Shown here piece by piece: positions 1 through 10,391 of a DNA stretch of 35,374 bases (position 1 is its first letter; each line of letters starts with the position of its first letter). A model generated the notes under the pieces. The model saw only the letters and a list, made by a program, of their open reading frames with translations. It did not search any database and was not told the DNA's origin. This DNA is from Flavobacterium sp. LC2016-23 (GTDB lineage: Bacteria > Bacteroidota > Bacteroidia > Flavobacteriales > Flavobacteriaceae): the NCBI RefSeq assembly GCF_009674775.1, contig NZ_WKKE01000034.1, positions 1 to 35,374 on the forward strand, read 5' to 3'. Made by a program: the position numbers and the translations under genes.

Positions 1-3000
1 CATGACGATTTGGTACCAGCATTCCAAAAGGATAGTAATCTGAGTAACTCAATACGTCCGGTACAAATCCTGTAAAAGCAACTGTGTTTTCGGTTGATTC
101 TACACTTGTAACCACATTGTCTATAGCAAATTTATCAATTATATTGTCTTTAGCTCTGGTACGTAACCATTCGATTATAGTAACACTAGACGTCGCAGTG
201 AATGTTACACTTTGTCTGCCTGAAGCATTATCTGTTTTTTTAATTATTGGGCCCGGACTTGACAAATCCGCTGCTTTAACCGTTATTTCAGGTGTTGCCA
301 TCAAATCTAAATCATACGAGATGGTATACTTTTTACCCGCGGTGGTACTCATGGCATAAGACACTCCTTTAGCCGGGCCATCAGCAGTAATAACTGCTCT
401 ATCCGTATTGGTAGTAACAGCCTGACTGTATGTGGTATTCCAATTGCTGTTGGCTCTAATGGTTGCCCAACCTGTAAAGTCAAACTCCTCTAGTTTTTCC
501 TGAGTTGGTTCATTAGTTGTTCGGATAAGTTTTCTATCTGTAATAACACTCAATATATTTCCTAAATGGTTCGATAACTCGTAATTTTTATCTCCGACAA
601 AACGGTAGGAGGTAAGCGGTGTTCCGGCAACGGTGTCGCTTCCTTCTCCCTGATGCTCACCTTCACAGGCATCTCCAATACCATTAGCATTGGTGTCCTC
701 CTGTCCTGGATTTGGTTTTATTCTACAATTGTCACAAACATCACCATAACCATCTTTGTCGGTATCCACCTGATCAAAGTTAGGCTTAAATTTACAATTA
801 TCACAGGCATCTCCAACACCATCATTATCTGCATCCAGTTGATTTGTATTTGCTGTTGTTTTACAGTTGTCACAAATATCACCTACACCATCTTTATCTT
901 CGTCTTCCTGTTTCGGATTGAAGGTAAAAGGACAGTTGTCTTTTGTATTTATGACACCGTCTCCGTCTGAATCCTCATCTGGATTCCCGCAATAGGTTTT
1001 TTCAAAACTAGTTCCTGTAGCAGGAGGTAAAAGGGTCATAGAAATCTTGGTATCAGATAATGCTGTAGTACCTGTTCCTTCATCCAGTTCAAATTTGTTA
1101 ACTTTAATATCTTCCGGATCTTCTCCGTTATTGATACTGTAGGTAAAGTCACAAACCTGTGAAATAGCGGCCGGGTAGTTTTGTTTTACACCCGGTTGGA
1201 ATTCCAGTTCTGTTCTACCCAGCGTATTGGAAGGTACGGTGATTCTAAGCCCCTGATCACCACTGTCGAATCCTACATTTTCCTGCCCGTTTAATGGCTG
1301 GCTTGTTTTGGCAACGGTGGTATAGATGTTTCCATTAATATTCAATACAATATCATAATTTGACGTCGCATTGTTCAGCTTAATATCGGCTTTGAAATCC
1401 CATTCTTTTTCCGGAATCGAAATACCCTGATCTTCGGCTCTTTCGATTGGTTTCATGGTGTATTCTGTTACCGTTTCATAACTTCTGAAAGAGTAACGGG
1501 TACGCTTCTTCAGTTTGATTACTTTTTTGTATTTGTTATGGTTACGACGGTATTTGATTAACGTGATTACCGGCGTATATCCGGTGCCGTCTTTTTTTAC
1601 ACCTACAACAATTGAACTTCTGTACCCAAACGTATTATCACCAGGAAAGTTGTCTCCACCTTCTCTGTACGATCCGTGAAGTGCAGCAATAGTAGTTGTT
1701 CCCGTATTAGAAGGATCAATTTTAAAGTGTGAACTTAGTGATACCGATTCTGTTTGGGCTGTTTTATTTTCAAATAAGTTTATTGAATTCTTGACGTCTA
1801 CAGGCCAGGTCGCAGATCCTGAATTTAGCGTAAACCCTATTCCCGATTTTGCTTTTATATCGGCAGCCACTTGTGCTATGACAGCATTTTTGGCATCTGC
1901 CGTGATAACGTTCGAATTTTTAAGGGCCGAAGAAACGTCTTTTGTGATCTCTCTTTTTCCTTTTTCTACTCCTAAACGGCTGCTGCCATAAATATCCTGT
2001 TCTACCAGATAGTATTTGGTAACGTCTCCTTCTTTTACCATTTCGTACGTACTCAGCGTATTTCCCTGCGCATCACGTTCGTAATAGGTGGTAGTTGCAG
2101 TTGTGCCGCTGCTTACGGTTTTGGCAGTTCGGTTTCCTAAACCATCGTACTCAAAGCTTATGATCACCTGTTCTGCAAGTCCTTTGCTTTTGGTAACAGA
2201 GGCTACCTTACCGTCTACGCGCCATTTTATTTCGTCCAGATTTTCTTTGGCATCTTTGATTAACTGACCGATTTCATCGTACTCATAATTTTTAGCACTT
2301 TGGCTGTCGATATCAAATGACGTATCATCCGGTTTATCAATAAAATTGGTAAAGGCATTGTTCGGAACAACATCCGTAACATGGTCCAGTTTGTTGGTGC
2401 CGGCAAGATAGTTATAGGTCAGGTTATCCATTTGGGTCGTATTCAACGCTCCGTTGGCTAAAGGTGCCCAGCTGTTCAGATAGGTAATGTTACCATTTCT
2501 GTCGTATTTGTAATCACTCTTAAACCCGTTTACAGGAGAACCGGACAGACCACCTGTATAGGCAATCGCTTTGGAGTCCATGCTCTTGATACGGTTCAGC
2601 TGATCGTATTTGTAATAATTAAACTGCGTTGGAATAGGTTCGTTATTCGTGCCTGACAAGGAAGTGATCATTTCTTTGATGTTTCCGTTGTACAGGTTCG
2701 AAGTCCCTTCCAGTTTTTCCGCTTTACTATAACTAAAAATAGTATTGTCAGGCGTACCAAATCTTGATTTATAATCACCTTTGTAATAATTCAGTGCGAA
2801 ACCAAAAGCATCCTTAGCCACAATTAATCCGTCTTTACCGGCGTCATAGCCTGAACCCAGTCTTTCGGAGTTTACTCCTTTTAACCAGCCTTGCAGCGTA
2901 TAAATATAATCTAAGCCCTGCACATTTTTATCTCCAATTTCCACACGGGCCAACGGACCATGTTCGTAGTACAGATAGTTGGCTTCTTTTTCCCAGATCA

Positions 3001-6000
3001 CATTGTCTTTACTGGTGTATACTTGTTTAATTCTGTTGTCAGCATCATATTCATAACGGTGTATGAACTGATCCTGTTCTTTATTCGGTTGGTACGTTAC
3101 CTGATTTACGTTTCCGCTTATCAGATCATAATCATACACCACTTTTTTACGGTCCAGACCTAAAGTTCTCAGTTCTGTATTGTTGTTGGTGTGGTGAATC
3201 AGCTCTTTTACATTTCCGTGAACATCATAATCGTACAATATGGCATTGTCATATTTGTCATACGCTTTTATTTCGGTTACTTCCGCGGCTAGTTTGTTAT
3301 AATAAAGAACAGCCGTCACTCTTTTATGATTGTTATCAGCAGCATAAGCCGTAAACCAATGGCTTGTATTTTCTACCGGAATGTCATATAACGTTTTGGT
3401 GATCTGCTCAAAACTTGCTCCCTGGTTATATGGGAATGCATCTGAAACCGCATCAATAGGTACTAAATCGGTAGTATTTCCGAATACCAGTCTTCCGTTT
3501 TCGTTAATCGTAAGCGTAACGCCAGCTTTCACTTCAAACTGCCCGGCTTCCATAATTCGGCCTAATCCGTCATAACGGGTGTAGCTGAAAAGCGGTTTGT
3601 TTTTGCTCTGATTCGCATTTTGAGAAGCGATAATTCTTCCCAAAGCATCATAGGCAAATCTTGTTTCGCCTCCGTCCGGCGTTTTTTGCCATACTAATTG
3701 GTTTAATGAATTATAACGGTATTGCGTCTGCATTTTATGTTCCGGAGCCACCGCTACGCCATTGACAAGGGCTGTATCTGTTTTTTCCGGATTGTTGGCT
3801 CTCACGTCTTTTATCGCCTCATCTGAGGTTGGTTTTAATCGGTCTACTCCTTCAGGTGGAACTGTTTGTGTTAGATTTCCGGCCTGATCGTAATAGTATA
3901 ACGTATATTGGTATTCTTTGTCTGCAGCAGTCTGAGTAAGCGTTTCTGTTACGCCTTCTAAGGCAGCAGCAAGATAGTTTTCTTTGAATTCTTCTTTTTT
4001 GTTGGCAAAGAAAGCTGCTTCAATTTCTTGTTTGTTGGCTGCTTTTACAGAAGCCGCGTACAGTTCACATGGTGTTTTTGTGATGGTTTCATCCGGAATT
4101 TCCAGACTAAAAGTAGGAACCATTACCGGAGGTGCACAAATTTTATTGGCAATTACATAGCGGTCCGCAAACTGCCCCCATACCAATGATTCTTCGGTAG
4201 GTTTTACTTTTTGTCCTTCGATATACGCGTAGTATTCATTAATCACAGAAGCCGTTGCCGTATTTCCGTATCTTAATTTAGTGGAACCAAATTCACTGAT
4301 CGTTACAAACAATGGATTCTTAACGCTTGTAATTTCCATTTTGGCCAGGTACTGTAAATAATCGGTACTGATATAGCCAAAGTTTGCTTCACAGAAATAT
4401 TTAGGATCGATATCCATGTTTTCCGTTAATTTATAATCCGGAACCTGCATGCTGATTACGGAGGCGAAGGTACGCCATTTGTCACCACACACTACAGGCG
4501 CAACCACACTGGTAATACATAAATCAGAACATTTGAAAGTCGGAACTTCCGCTTCAATGGACTGCACTGTTTTGCTTCGTCCTGTTTTAGACGATAAAGC
4601 CATTTTGTTATTTTGGAATTCTACCTCTCCATCTTTAGAAATAGTAACATACAGATCGTCTGCACTGTCTGCTTTTTTACTGGTGGTTTTAGGCGGATAC
4701 GTTTCGGACACAAAAGGACAGAAGGCTACGGCAGGAGCTTTGGCTTCTGAACTTGTTATTTTCGTAAAGGTATAATGCGAAATTTTACCCCCTTTTTGTG
4801 TGATGGTTCTGTTCTGACTGTCTACAAAATTAATGACAAAAGATAAATCACTTGTCACATCAATGTAGTTGATTCGTCTTGCATTTTTTAAATTGATATC
4901 ATAAAAATTGATGAAATTCTTGTTGTAAACCGAACCTGAATTTTCATCAAATGTGATGCTTAGTAAAGTGTTCTCCGCAATAATAGAATATTTATCGATC
5001 ACCACCGGACGGAAATTATTCTCCGTGTAGCGGGTTCTTTCTTTTTGGAAGTGTGATACTAATTTTGAATCTCTCACAAAAGTATTCACCAAACTGTTGC
5101 TTGATACGGTACCGGCTTTGTAGAAATCCCCTTCAGCATTAATCTCGTGATTTCTTGAGATTAAGAAATCGTTTAACAGATTTTTTACATTTGTTTCATA
5201 CGCCAATTCCTCAGCAGCAACCACATTACAGGATATTACAGGCGTATAGTTGTTACATGGTTCCTGATTCGGGTTGGGTGTGTTGACACAGTTGTCGCAA
5301 TTATCATAAATTCCGTCACCATCACTATCTATGGTACCACAAGCTCCTGGATGACAGGCATCACCGACACCGTCTCCATTGTAATCCCATTCCCCGCAAG
5401 GCGAACAACAGGTAAAATAAAGTGGCATGTTCGTATTTCCGGATGTGATTCGTCCCGTTACTTGTCTGCTTGAAAAGAAAAGACCTCTTCGGGTTGTGAT
5501 TCTTACCAGGTTGTAACCGCCTTGTAAATTTCCGATTGAAATATTCGTAATACGGTCTGTTCCTAAATTGTAACTTCCTGTATTAAGCGCAACATGTTTG
5601 TCGTCATTGACAAAAATGGAAATACCTTCTGAAGTATTTCTCCATGTTACCACATCATTTTCCTTAACGCCTAAATGCGTATACAAATAACCATCTGTAA
5701 AAACAGGATTTTTCGTAATATCTACACTGGCATTTCTGATTTGTCCTGTGGCCTGAAGATGAAGTACCAGTTTTCTAAAAGATTCATCGAATTTATCTTT
5801 TTTATCACAAGGTGCTGTGGCTAAATAAGAACATTCCCCAACGTTTGCTTTTGTTGTACCTTCAATAATTACTTCCTCAGGGGACTTACAGTTGGTACTG
5901 CTTCCGCTTCTTTTTACAAGCGCTATGATCTGGAATCTGTAGGTTTTATCTACATTATCATAAGATCCCGGGATGTAATACACGGTTTTGAATCCAACGA

Positions 6001-9000
6001 TATCCTGCCATCTTGGTGCATTAACACTGTTTCCACAGGCATCATGATAATCGGAGGTGTTGTTGGTAAAACGCAATTCGATTGGTGTTGCAATATCATT
6101 CCCTAAATACGTAAAACCAATGTTTAAAGTTCCTGAAGCATCTTCAAAAGCTTTTATTTTCGGAGTTTCAGAGGCAGTCTGTAAATTAAAGGTTGGGTTA
6201 ACCTGCGCATTGAATAAGTTTTTGCTCAGATATGGCATGCTTGTCGTTTTGAAACCATTGATTAATAGTCCCTGACTTTGAATTTTAGGGTCTACTAATC
6301 CCTGAAGGAAATATTCCATTTCAAATGCCATTGGACATTTTCCGGTTTCCATAAACATTGCAGCTTCCGTGCTTGCTTTAATGTCTGCGATAGCCTGTGC
6401 ATCACTAAGAGCAGAGTCATATCCGTAATCTGCAGGTACAAATCTTTTTTCTTTGGTTTTGTACAAAGCGGAAGTTTCTTCGGAACAAGCCCATTCAATT
6501 CCGTCACTTCCTGCAGGTTTAGCAGGTTGATCAGAAATGGTGTCTATTAATTTAGTAAGTCTTACAAAATTATTATTCGGGTTTCCAACGGTTGTATATT
6601 TTTTAAACAACGTAACAAAGGTATCTGAGCTTTCAGGATTACCGATGCAATCATTGTAATTGTTGTTTTTACTCGCAAAAATATGAGCAAAAACGGTTCT
6701 TGTTTTTTGTTTTAAAGCAATATAATTGGTTTTGAAATTGCTCCATACCTGTTCCTTGATTGGATCGGTAAGGGTGGTATTAATCTTGTTCAGTAACTGA
6801 TCCTGACTCAGGTTTACGAAATCTTCGTATACGGATTCCGGGGCAATTCCATTCGTGTACACCGCAAAATAATAAGAAGCCTGAAGCATGTTCAGTCTCT
6901 TTCCATTGCTCATCACAATACCGTCAAAATTGGTCGTTAAGGCTTCTCTCATTAAATCTTTACGAAGTATAAAATCGTCCTCGGATTCTAAATTGTTTTT
7001 AGAAATATAATAAGGATCGCTGGTATCGTTTACGACATCAATTTTTGTGAGTGTATTGATTATCCCGGTTGGTGTAAAGATACTATTGTCTTTAACTGTT
7101 CCCTTTTCACTATCATAGTAATCGATGTCTCTTATTTTTTCATCAAATCCATCTGAGTTATCTCCAATGGTATTGAATTTTTCACATATAGCTTTGTTGT
7201 AAACGTAGTATTGATATTCCGGATGGTACGGCAATAAGGCATTGGCCCAGTCCGGTTTCCATAAGGGTACAAAATTGGCCACGTAGCGCAGGTATTGCGG
7301 CTCTACCAAAAACACATTCGGATCGTCACTGTCCGGATCACGGTCTTCTTCTGTTACAACAGCGGCATCTACCAATTCCGGGCTATACAGGTTTTCTCCC
7401 ACTAATTTTACACGGATTTTAGATATGGTTTCGTCTTCTCCATCTCTGTAATGACCTCCAAAAGGTTTTCTCCAGTTGTAATTGGAAACTTTAATTTCTA
7501 CCTGTTCCTTTGTATCAGGATCAGTATCTATTTCGTTTGTATAACCACCATATAAAAATTGGTTCTGATCGTTGAAGATACTTAGCGGGTCTGTTATTTT
7601 GCTTTTTGACGGATCATTGATTTCATCGTCTTCCGATTCTAAACCTTCCACGGAACCGTATTGCCCATGCGGACTAACATCTCCTAATAAATTTTGCAGG
7701 TTAAGATTACAAACATTCACCGGTTGTGCACATAATTCACGACAGCCGGACAATAAACTTCTAAATTCAAGTTTAAAGGCGTTTGCTTTCGTATTGATTT
7801 GTGTTTGGGTAATAGTTGAATTAGCGTTAGAATCAGCATATTGTGATCCGGTATACTTAATGGTGTTTATCGCAAATTCGGCATTTAGATTTTTAAGAAT
7901 GTACTGTTTTTCGGCATCCACAATATACGATTCTCTTTCGCTGGTTTTCCCAAGGGAAGAAGGATCTGTAGAAAGTTTCAGCTTAAACGCATCACATTGC
8001 TCCTTGGTAAGATTTTCACATACCAGTGATTCTTCACAGCTTTTGCAGGTTACGTTACAATCTGCTTCTGTAATATCCGGTTCTAATCCGGAATAGTCCG
8101 GAAGACATTTTTTATCGAGTACCAATTGGGCGATATAATCATTGGCATATCTGTTTAGGACATCGTGATCTACTCTAAGATCTTTGCTTAAAGGATACGT
8201 TCCCACTTTTAAGAATTGGCCATTATTTAAGCCTTTGTATTCTCTTTTGGCAATCGTCAGGGCAACCGGGGCAAAAGTACTGATACTCTCTGTTCCGAAT
8301 TTTGCACGCAACGGATCAGCTCCTACAAGTAATTCGTCAGCACAGTCGTTTTTCATACCCATAGACCAGTCATACACAAACGGATATTGTTTTCCGGTCA
8401 GGCATAAATCGGTATAAGAACCCACTGTTTTGGTTAGGGTGTAGGCAAATGTAGTTTCACCTTCTTTCACCACCGAAACAGGAACATTTAATCGGATTCC
8501 GTCTTCTTCTATACCGGCAACTCCTGAAGAATATTTATCGTTGTTGGATAATAAATTGGTTGTGGTGATCAAATGCAGACTGTCCTTGGTTTCATCGTCT
8601 AATGATACCAGGTTTCCTTTGTTGTCTCCAATAAGGGCAGTCGCCACGGTTCTTCCCTGCGGATCCAGGTAGCTCACGCTGGCCTGGCTGTTCGGGTCGA
8701 TTACAATATTCTTTTTGTAACGTTTGAAATCACCTACTTTATATCCAAAAAGACGGTTTAGTTCTTCCTGTTTCGGCTGACCGTAGAAATATAACATTTC
8801 ATGACCGCTTCCGATCTGGTGATCCAATCCTACGCCTCCTTTTCTTTTGATTCTTCCTGTATTATCAGGTGTATATTCTACCTGAGAAAACGGATATCCG
8901 TTTGCATTTGGAACCAAATCCTGAAAATTATCAGTGACAGCATTATTCTCGGAATAATAGTTACCTGCACCATTTGCATTGGACATTTTGGAAGCCGGTA

Positions 9001-10375
9001 CCGGAGTACAGTCAGTAACGCTCGGGTTATCCCAGTCAAAGTCATTGTGGGAATAAATCGTGTTCCCCATGTTTTTATTCAGGTCATTGTAATAATGAAT
9101 TCCCGATGAATTGACAGGTGCGGGCAATATTTGGACAGCAGGTCTTCCCTGTGTATCGTAGATCACCTCTCCAACAATTGCTTTTCCCTGTGTATCCACT
9201 AATTGTCCACCGGAAATTTCTTTTCCTTCTGTATTGGTTTTGGTTACGGTCTGACGGTTACGTAAACTTCCGTCAAAATAACTTACGACTTCTTTCTTTT
9301 TCCCGTCTTCGGCAAAAGAAGCCTGGTATTGCCAGTTCTTTTTACCCGATTCATGCGCCTGGTCTATCTCGACCATTTGCGGCCAATGACTTATGTTTGT
9401 AAAAGTGTCGGTTAAACCCGAAGACCACATTCCGTAATAGTTTTTAGCAATATTATCCAGAAAGCGTCCAACAGGTCTTACTCTGTATACCAGGTAACCG
9501 TTTGAATAGACCAACGGGATTCTGTACCCCAGTTCTTTGGTCTGGATTCGGGTACTGTTTTGTTTGAAATCCTGTTCGGTTAAGGCAATTTCAGACGGCA
9601 TTAGTTTACTGCCGTCTTTTTTGTAGTTGTCAATCCAGGTCCATTCCAGTTCGTATTCTACTGCAGGGGCAACGGCATCTTTAGTCCAGTTAATGATTAA
9701 CTCATCTGCACCATCACTTACTTTAGAAACCACGGTTCCTCTTGTCGAATTGTATTTTACAAATTGGTGCGTAATAGGAAATACAGAGGTAAACTGTGTA
9801 TTACTGAATTGCATATTGTAATAACGTTCTGTATTGAACTTTAGTTCCAGATAGGCCGGAGCATTGGTGATATTGATTTCAGTCGTACCATCGGTGTCAA
9901 AATATTTGATCGATTCAACAATGACATCTGCTTTATGAACGCCCGGTAAACGGTATACTGCGTAATCGTCAAATTTCTTTTCTTTGTTAGCGTAATCGTG
10001 TTTGATTTTTAAGGTCAACGAATTCTGGAACGTTTTTACCGCTCCGGTCTTGTCTTTATAAGTAGTAATCGGGTTTTCGTTTTTATCAAGCGGAATCACC
10101 GTTAATACCACCTGGCTGTAATACACACTTGAAAAAGCGGTGCTGTTTGTCGGCTCATCGCCAAAACCAAAATGAATGGATACTCCCGGGTTTACAGAAG
10201 TAAAGACATTTTGCTTGTTGATGTCGTTAATTTTAGAGTCTGTTACTTGCAGCTTTGGCTTTCCGCTCAGTTGATCCCCTTGTTTTTTATCTCCCAAAGT
10301 TTCTTCCTGCTGGCTGAAAGCGAACAATGAAAACAGTGTAAATACAAATGCTATTAGATGCTTGTTGATATACAT
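1..10375 (-). CDS. Giant RHS/YD-repeat protein with thrombospondin type 3 repeats (3' end outside window)
   Basis: At least 3458 residues; the gene runs open off the left edge. ATG at 10375 is followed by a signal peptide (about residues 1-21, ending AFSQQ). I chose it because it lies 16 nt after the previous stop. About residues 363-418 contain an early RHS-type segment (VVSYFDGS, then YDTQGRPAVQILP). A Cys cluster follows at about 755-800. A first TSP type 3 block lies at about 1661-1705 and an FCP-like module at about 1711-1888. YD repeats run from about 2155 (YYYDQAGNLTQTVPPEGV) to about 2800 (YGSSRLG). An inserted beta-rich segment follows, then five TSP3 units at about 3130-3240, then the RHS core (YELSNHLGN; YYPFGMLVPNRH at the edge). 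RHS cores normally build a cocoon shell around a variable C-terminal domain, which is not in view here. Known for the family: RHS shells of polymorphic and Tc toxins. Inferred: a secreted or surface toxin or adhesin shell working with the SpvB-like protein upstream in the same operon. Confidence 0.93.
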   Translation of the reverse strand, partial: MYINKHLIAFVFTLFSLFAFSQQEETLGDKKQGDQLSGKPKLQVTDSKINDINKQNVFTSVNPGVSIHFGFGDEPTNSTAFSSVYYSQVVLTVIPLDKNENPITTYKDKTGAVKTFQNSLTLKIKHDYANKEKKFDDYAVYRLPGVHKADVIVESIKYFDTDGTTEINITNAPAYLELKFNTERYYNMQFSNTQFTSVFPITHQFVKYNSTRGTVVSKVSDGADELIINWTKDAVAPAVEYELEWTWIDNYKKDGSKLMPSEIALTEQDFKQNSTRIQTKELGYRIPLVYSNGYLVYRVRPVGRFLDNIAKNYYGMWSSGLTDTFTNISHWPQMVEIDQAHESGKKNWQYQASFAEDGKKKEVVSYFDGSLRNRQTVTKTNTEGKEISGGQLVDTQGKAIVGEVIYDTQGRPAVQILPAPVNSSGIHYYNDLNKNMGNTIYSHNDFDWDNPSVTDCTPVPASKMSNANGAGNYYSENNAVTDNFQDLVPNANGYPFSQVEYTPDNTGRIKRKGGVGLDHQIGSGHEMLYFYGQPKQEELNRLFGYKVGDFKRYKKNIVIDPNSQASVSYLDPQGRTVATALIGDNKGNLVSLDDETKDSLHLITTTNLLSNNDKYSSGVAGIEEDGIRLNVPVSVVKEGETTFAYTLTKTVGSYTDLCLTGKQYPFVYDWSMGMKNDCADELLVGADPLRAKFGTESISTFAPVALTIAKREYKGLNNGQFLKVGTYPLSKDLRVDHDVLNRYANDYIAQLVLDKKCLPDYSGLEPDITEADCNVTCKSCEESLVCENLTKEQCDAFKLKLSTDPSSLGKTSERESYIVDAEKQYILKNLNAEFAINTIKYTGSQYADSNANSTITQTQINTKANAFKLEFRSLLSGCRELCAQPVNVCNLNLQNLLGDVSPHGQYGSVEGLESEDDEINDPSKSKITDPLSIFNDQNQFLYGGYTNEIDTDPDTKEQVEIKVSNYNWRKPFGGHYRDGEDETISKIRVKLVGENLYSPELVDAAVVTEEDRDPDSDDPNVFLVEPQYLRYVANFVPLWKPDWANALLPYHPEYQYYVYNKAICEKFNTIGDNSDGFDEKIRDIDYYDSEKGTVKDNSIFTPTGIINTLTKIDVVNDTSDPYYISKNNLESEDDFILRKDLMREALTTNFDGIVMSNGKRLNMLQASYYFAVYTNGIAPESVYEDFVNLSQDQLLNKINTTLTDPIKEQVWSNFKTNYIALKQKTRTVFAHIFASKNNNYNDCIGNPESSDTFVTLFKKYTTVGNPNNNFVRLTKLIDTISDQPAKPAGSDGIEWACSEETSALYKTKEKRFVPADYGYDSALSDAQAIADIKASTEAAMFMETGKCPMAFEMEYFLQGLVDPKIQSQGLLINGFKTTSMPYLSKNLFNAQVNPTFNLQTASETPKIKAFEDASGTLNIGFTYLGNDIATPIELRFTNNTSDYHDACGNSVNAPRWQDIVGFKTVYYIPGSYDNVDKTYRFQIIALVKRSGSSTNCKSPEEVIIEGTTKANVGECSYLATAPCDKKDKFDESFRKLVLHLQATGQIRNASVDITKNPVFTDGYLYTHLGVKENDVVTWRNTSEGISIFVNDDKHVALNTGSYNLGTDRITNISIGNLQGGYNLVRITTRRGLFFSSRQVTGRITSGNTNMPLYFTCCSPCGEWDYNGDGVGDACHPGACGTIDSDGDGIYDNCDNCVNTPNPNQEPCNNYTPVISCNVVAAEELAYETNVKNLLNDFLISRNHEINAEGDFYKAGTVSSNSLVNTFVRDSKLVSHFQKERTRYTENNFRPVVIDKYSIIAENTLLSITFDENSGSVYNKNFINFYDINLKNARRINYIDVTSDLSFVINFVDSQNRTITQKGGKISHYTFTKITSSEAKAPAVAFCPFVSETYPPKTTSKKADSADDLYVTISKDGEVEFQNNKMALSSKTGRSKTVQSIEAEVPTFKCSDLCITSVVAPVVCGDKWRTFASVISMQVPDYKLTENMDIDPKYFCEANFGYISTDYLQYLAKMEITSVKNPLFVTISEFGSTKLRYGNTATASVINEYYAYIEGQKVKPTEESLVWGQFADRYVIANKICAPPVMVPTFSLEIPDETITKTPCELYAASVKAANKQEIEAAFFANKKEEFKENYLAAALEGVTETLTQTAADKEYQYTLYYYDQAGNLTQTVPPEGVDRLKPTSDEAIKDVRANNPEKTDTALVNGVAVAPEHKMQTQYRYNSLNQLVWQKTPDGGETRFAYDALGRIIASQNANQSKNKPLFSYTRYDGLGRIMEAGQFEVKAGVTLTINENGRLVFGNTTDLVPIDAVSDAFPYNQGASFEQITKTLYDIPVENTSHWFTAYAADNNHKRVTAVLYYNKLAAEVTEIKAYDKYDNAILYDYDVHGNVKELIHHTNNNTELRTLGLDRKKVVYDYDLISGNVNQVTYQPNKEQDQFIHRYEYDADNRIKQVYTSKDNVIWEKEANYLYYEHGPLARVEIGDKNVQGLDYIYTLQGWLKGVNSERLGSGYDAGKDGLIVAKDAFGFALNYYKGDYKSRFGTPDNTIFSYSKAEKLEGTSNLYNGNIKEMITSLSGTNNEPIPTQFNYYKYDQLNRIKSMDSKAIAYTGGLSGSPVNGFKSDYKYDRNGNITYLNSWAPLANGALNTTQMDNLTYNYLAGTNKLDHVTDVVPNNAFTNFIDKPDDTSFDIDSQSAKNYEYDEIGQLIKDAKENLDEIKWRVDGKVASVTKSKGLAEQVIISFEYDGLGNRTAKTVSSGTTATTTYYERDAQGNTLSTYEMVKEGDVTKYYLVEQDIYGSSRLGVEKGKREITKDVSSALKNSNVITADAKNAVIAQVAADIKAKSGIGFTLNSGSATWPVDVKNSINLFENKTAQTESVSLSSHFKIDPSNTGTTTIAALHGSYREGGDNFPGDNTFGYRSSIVVGVKKDGTGYTPVITLIKYRRNHNKYKKVIKLKKRTRYSFRSYETVTEYTMKPIERAEDQGISIPEKEWDFKADIKLNNATSNYDIVLNINGNIYTTVAKTSQPLNGQENVGFDSGDQGLRITVPSNTLGRTELEFQPGVKQNYPAAISQVCDFTYSINNGEDPEDIKVNKFELDEGTGTTALSDTKISMTLLPPATGTSFEKTYCGNPDEDSDGDGVINTKDNCPFTFNPKQEDEDKDGVGDICDNCKTTANTNQLDADNDGVGDACDNCKFKPNFDQVDTDKDGYGDVCDNCRIKPNPGQEDTNANGIGDACEGEHQGEGSDTVAGTPLTSYRFVGDKNYELSNHLGNILSVITDRKLIRTTNEPTQEKLEEFDFTGWATIRANSNWNTTYSQAVTTNTDRAVITADGPAKGVSYAMSTTAGKKYTISYDLDLMATPEITVKAADLSSPGPIIKKTDNASGRQSVTFTATSSVTIIEWLRTRAKDNIIDKFAIDNVVTSVESTENTVAFTGFVPDVLSYSDYYPFGMLVPNRH
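655..985 (-). other. Five-unit thrombospondin type 3 (calcium-binding) repeat array inside the RHS protein
   Basis: The encoded segment repeats the TSP3 signature DxDxDGxxDxCDNC: DSDGDGV, then DKDGVGDICDNC, DNDGVGDACDNC, DKDGYGDVCDNC and NANGIGDAC, separated by proline-containing linkers. The family is known to bind Ca2+ through the Asp ladder, with disulfides between units. The array lies just before the conserved YELSNHLGN RHS motif, so it should emerge from or brace the shell wall near the core. Confidence 0.88.
5257..5391 (-). other. Short thrombospondin type 3 repeat block inside the RHS protein
   Basis: The translation shows DYNGDGVGDAC followed by DSDGDGIYDNCDNC and a Pro/Asn-rich linker, which are about two TSP3-type calcium-binding units. 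It directly precedes the module (about residues 1711-1888) that resembles the C-terminal modules of the neighbouring paralogs. Confidence 0.8.
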
Positions 10376-10391
10376 ATATCTATTTTTTATT

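Noticed and set aside
653..970. Plus-strand frame with repeated Ile/Thr/Val-rich units
   Set aside because: Antisense shadow of the TSP3 calcium-binding repeats of the RHS protein.
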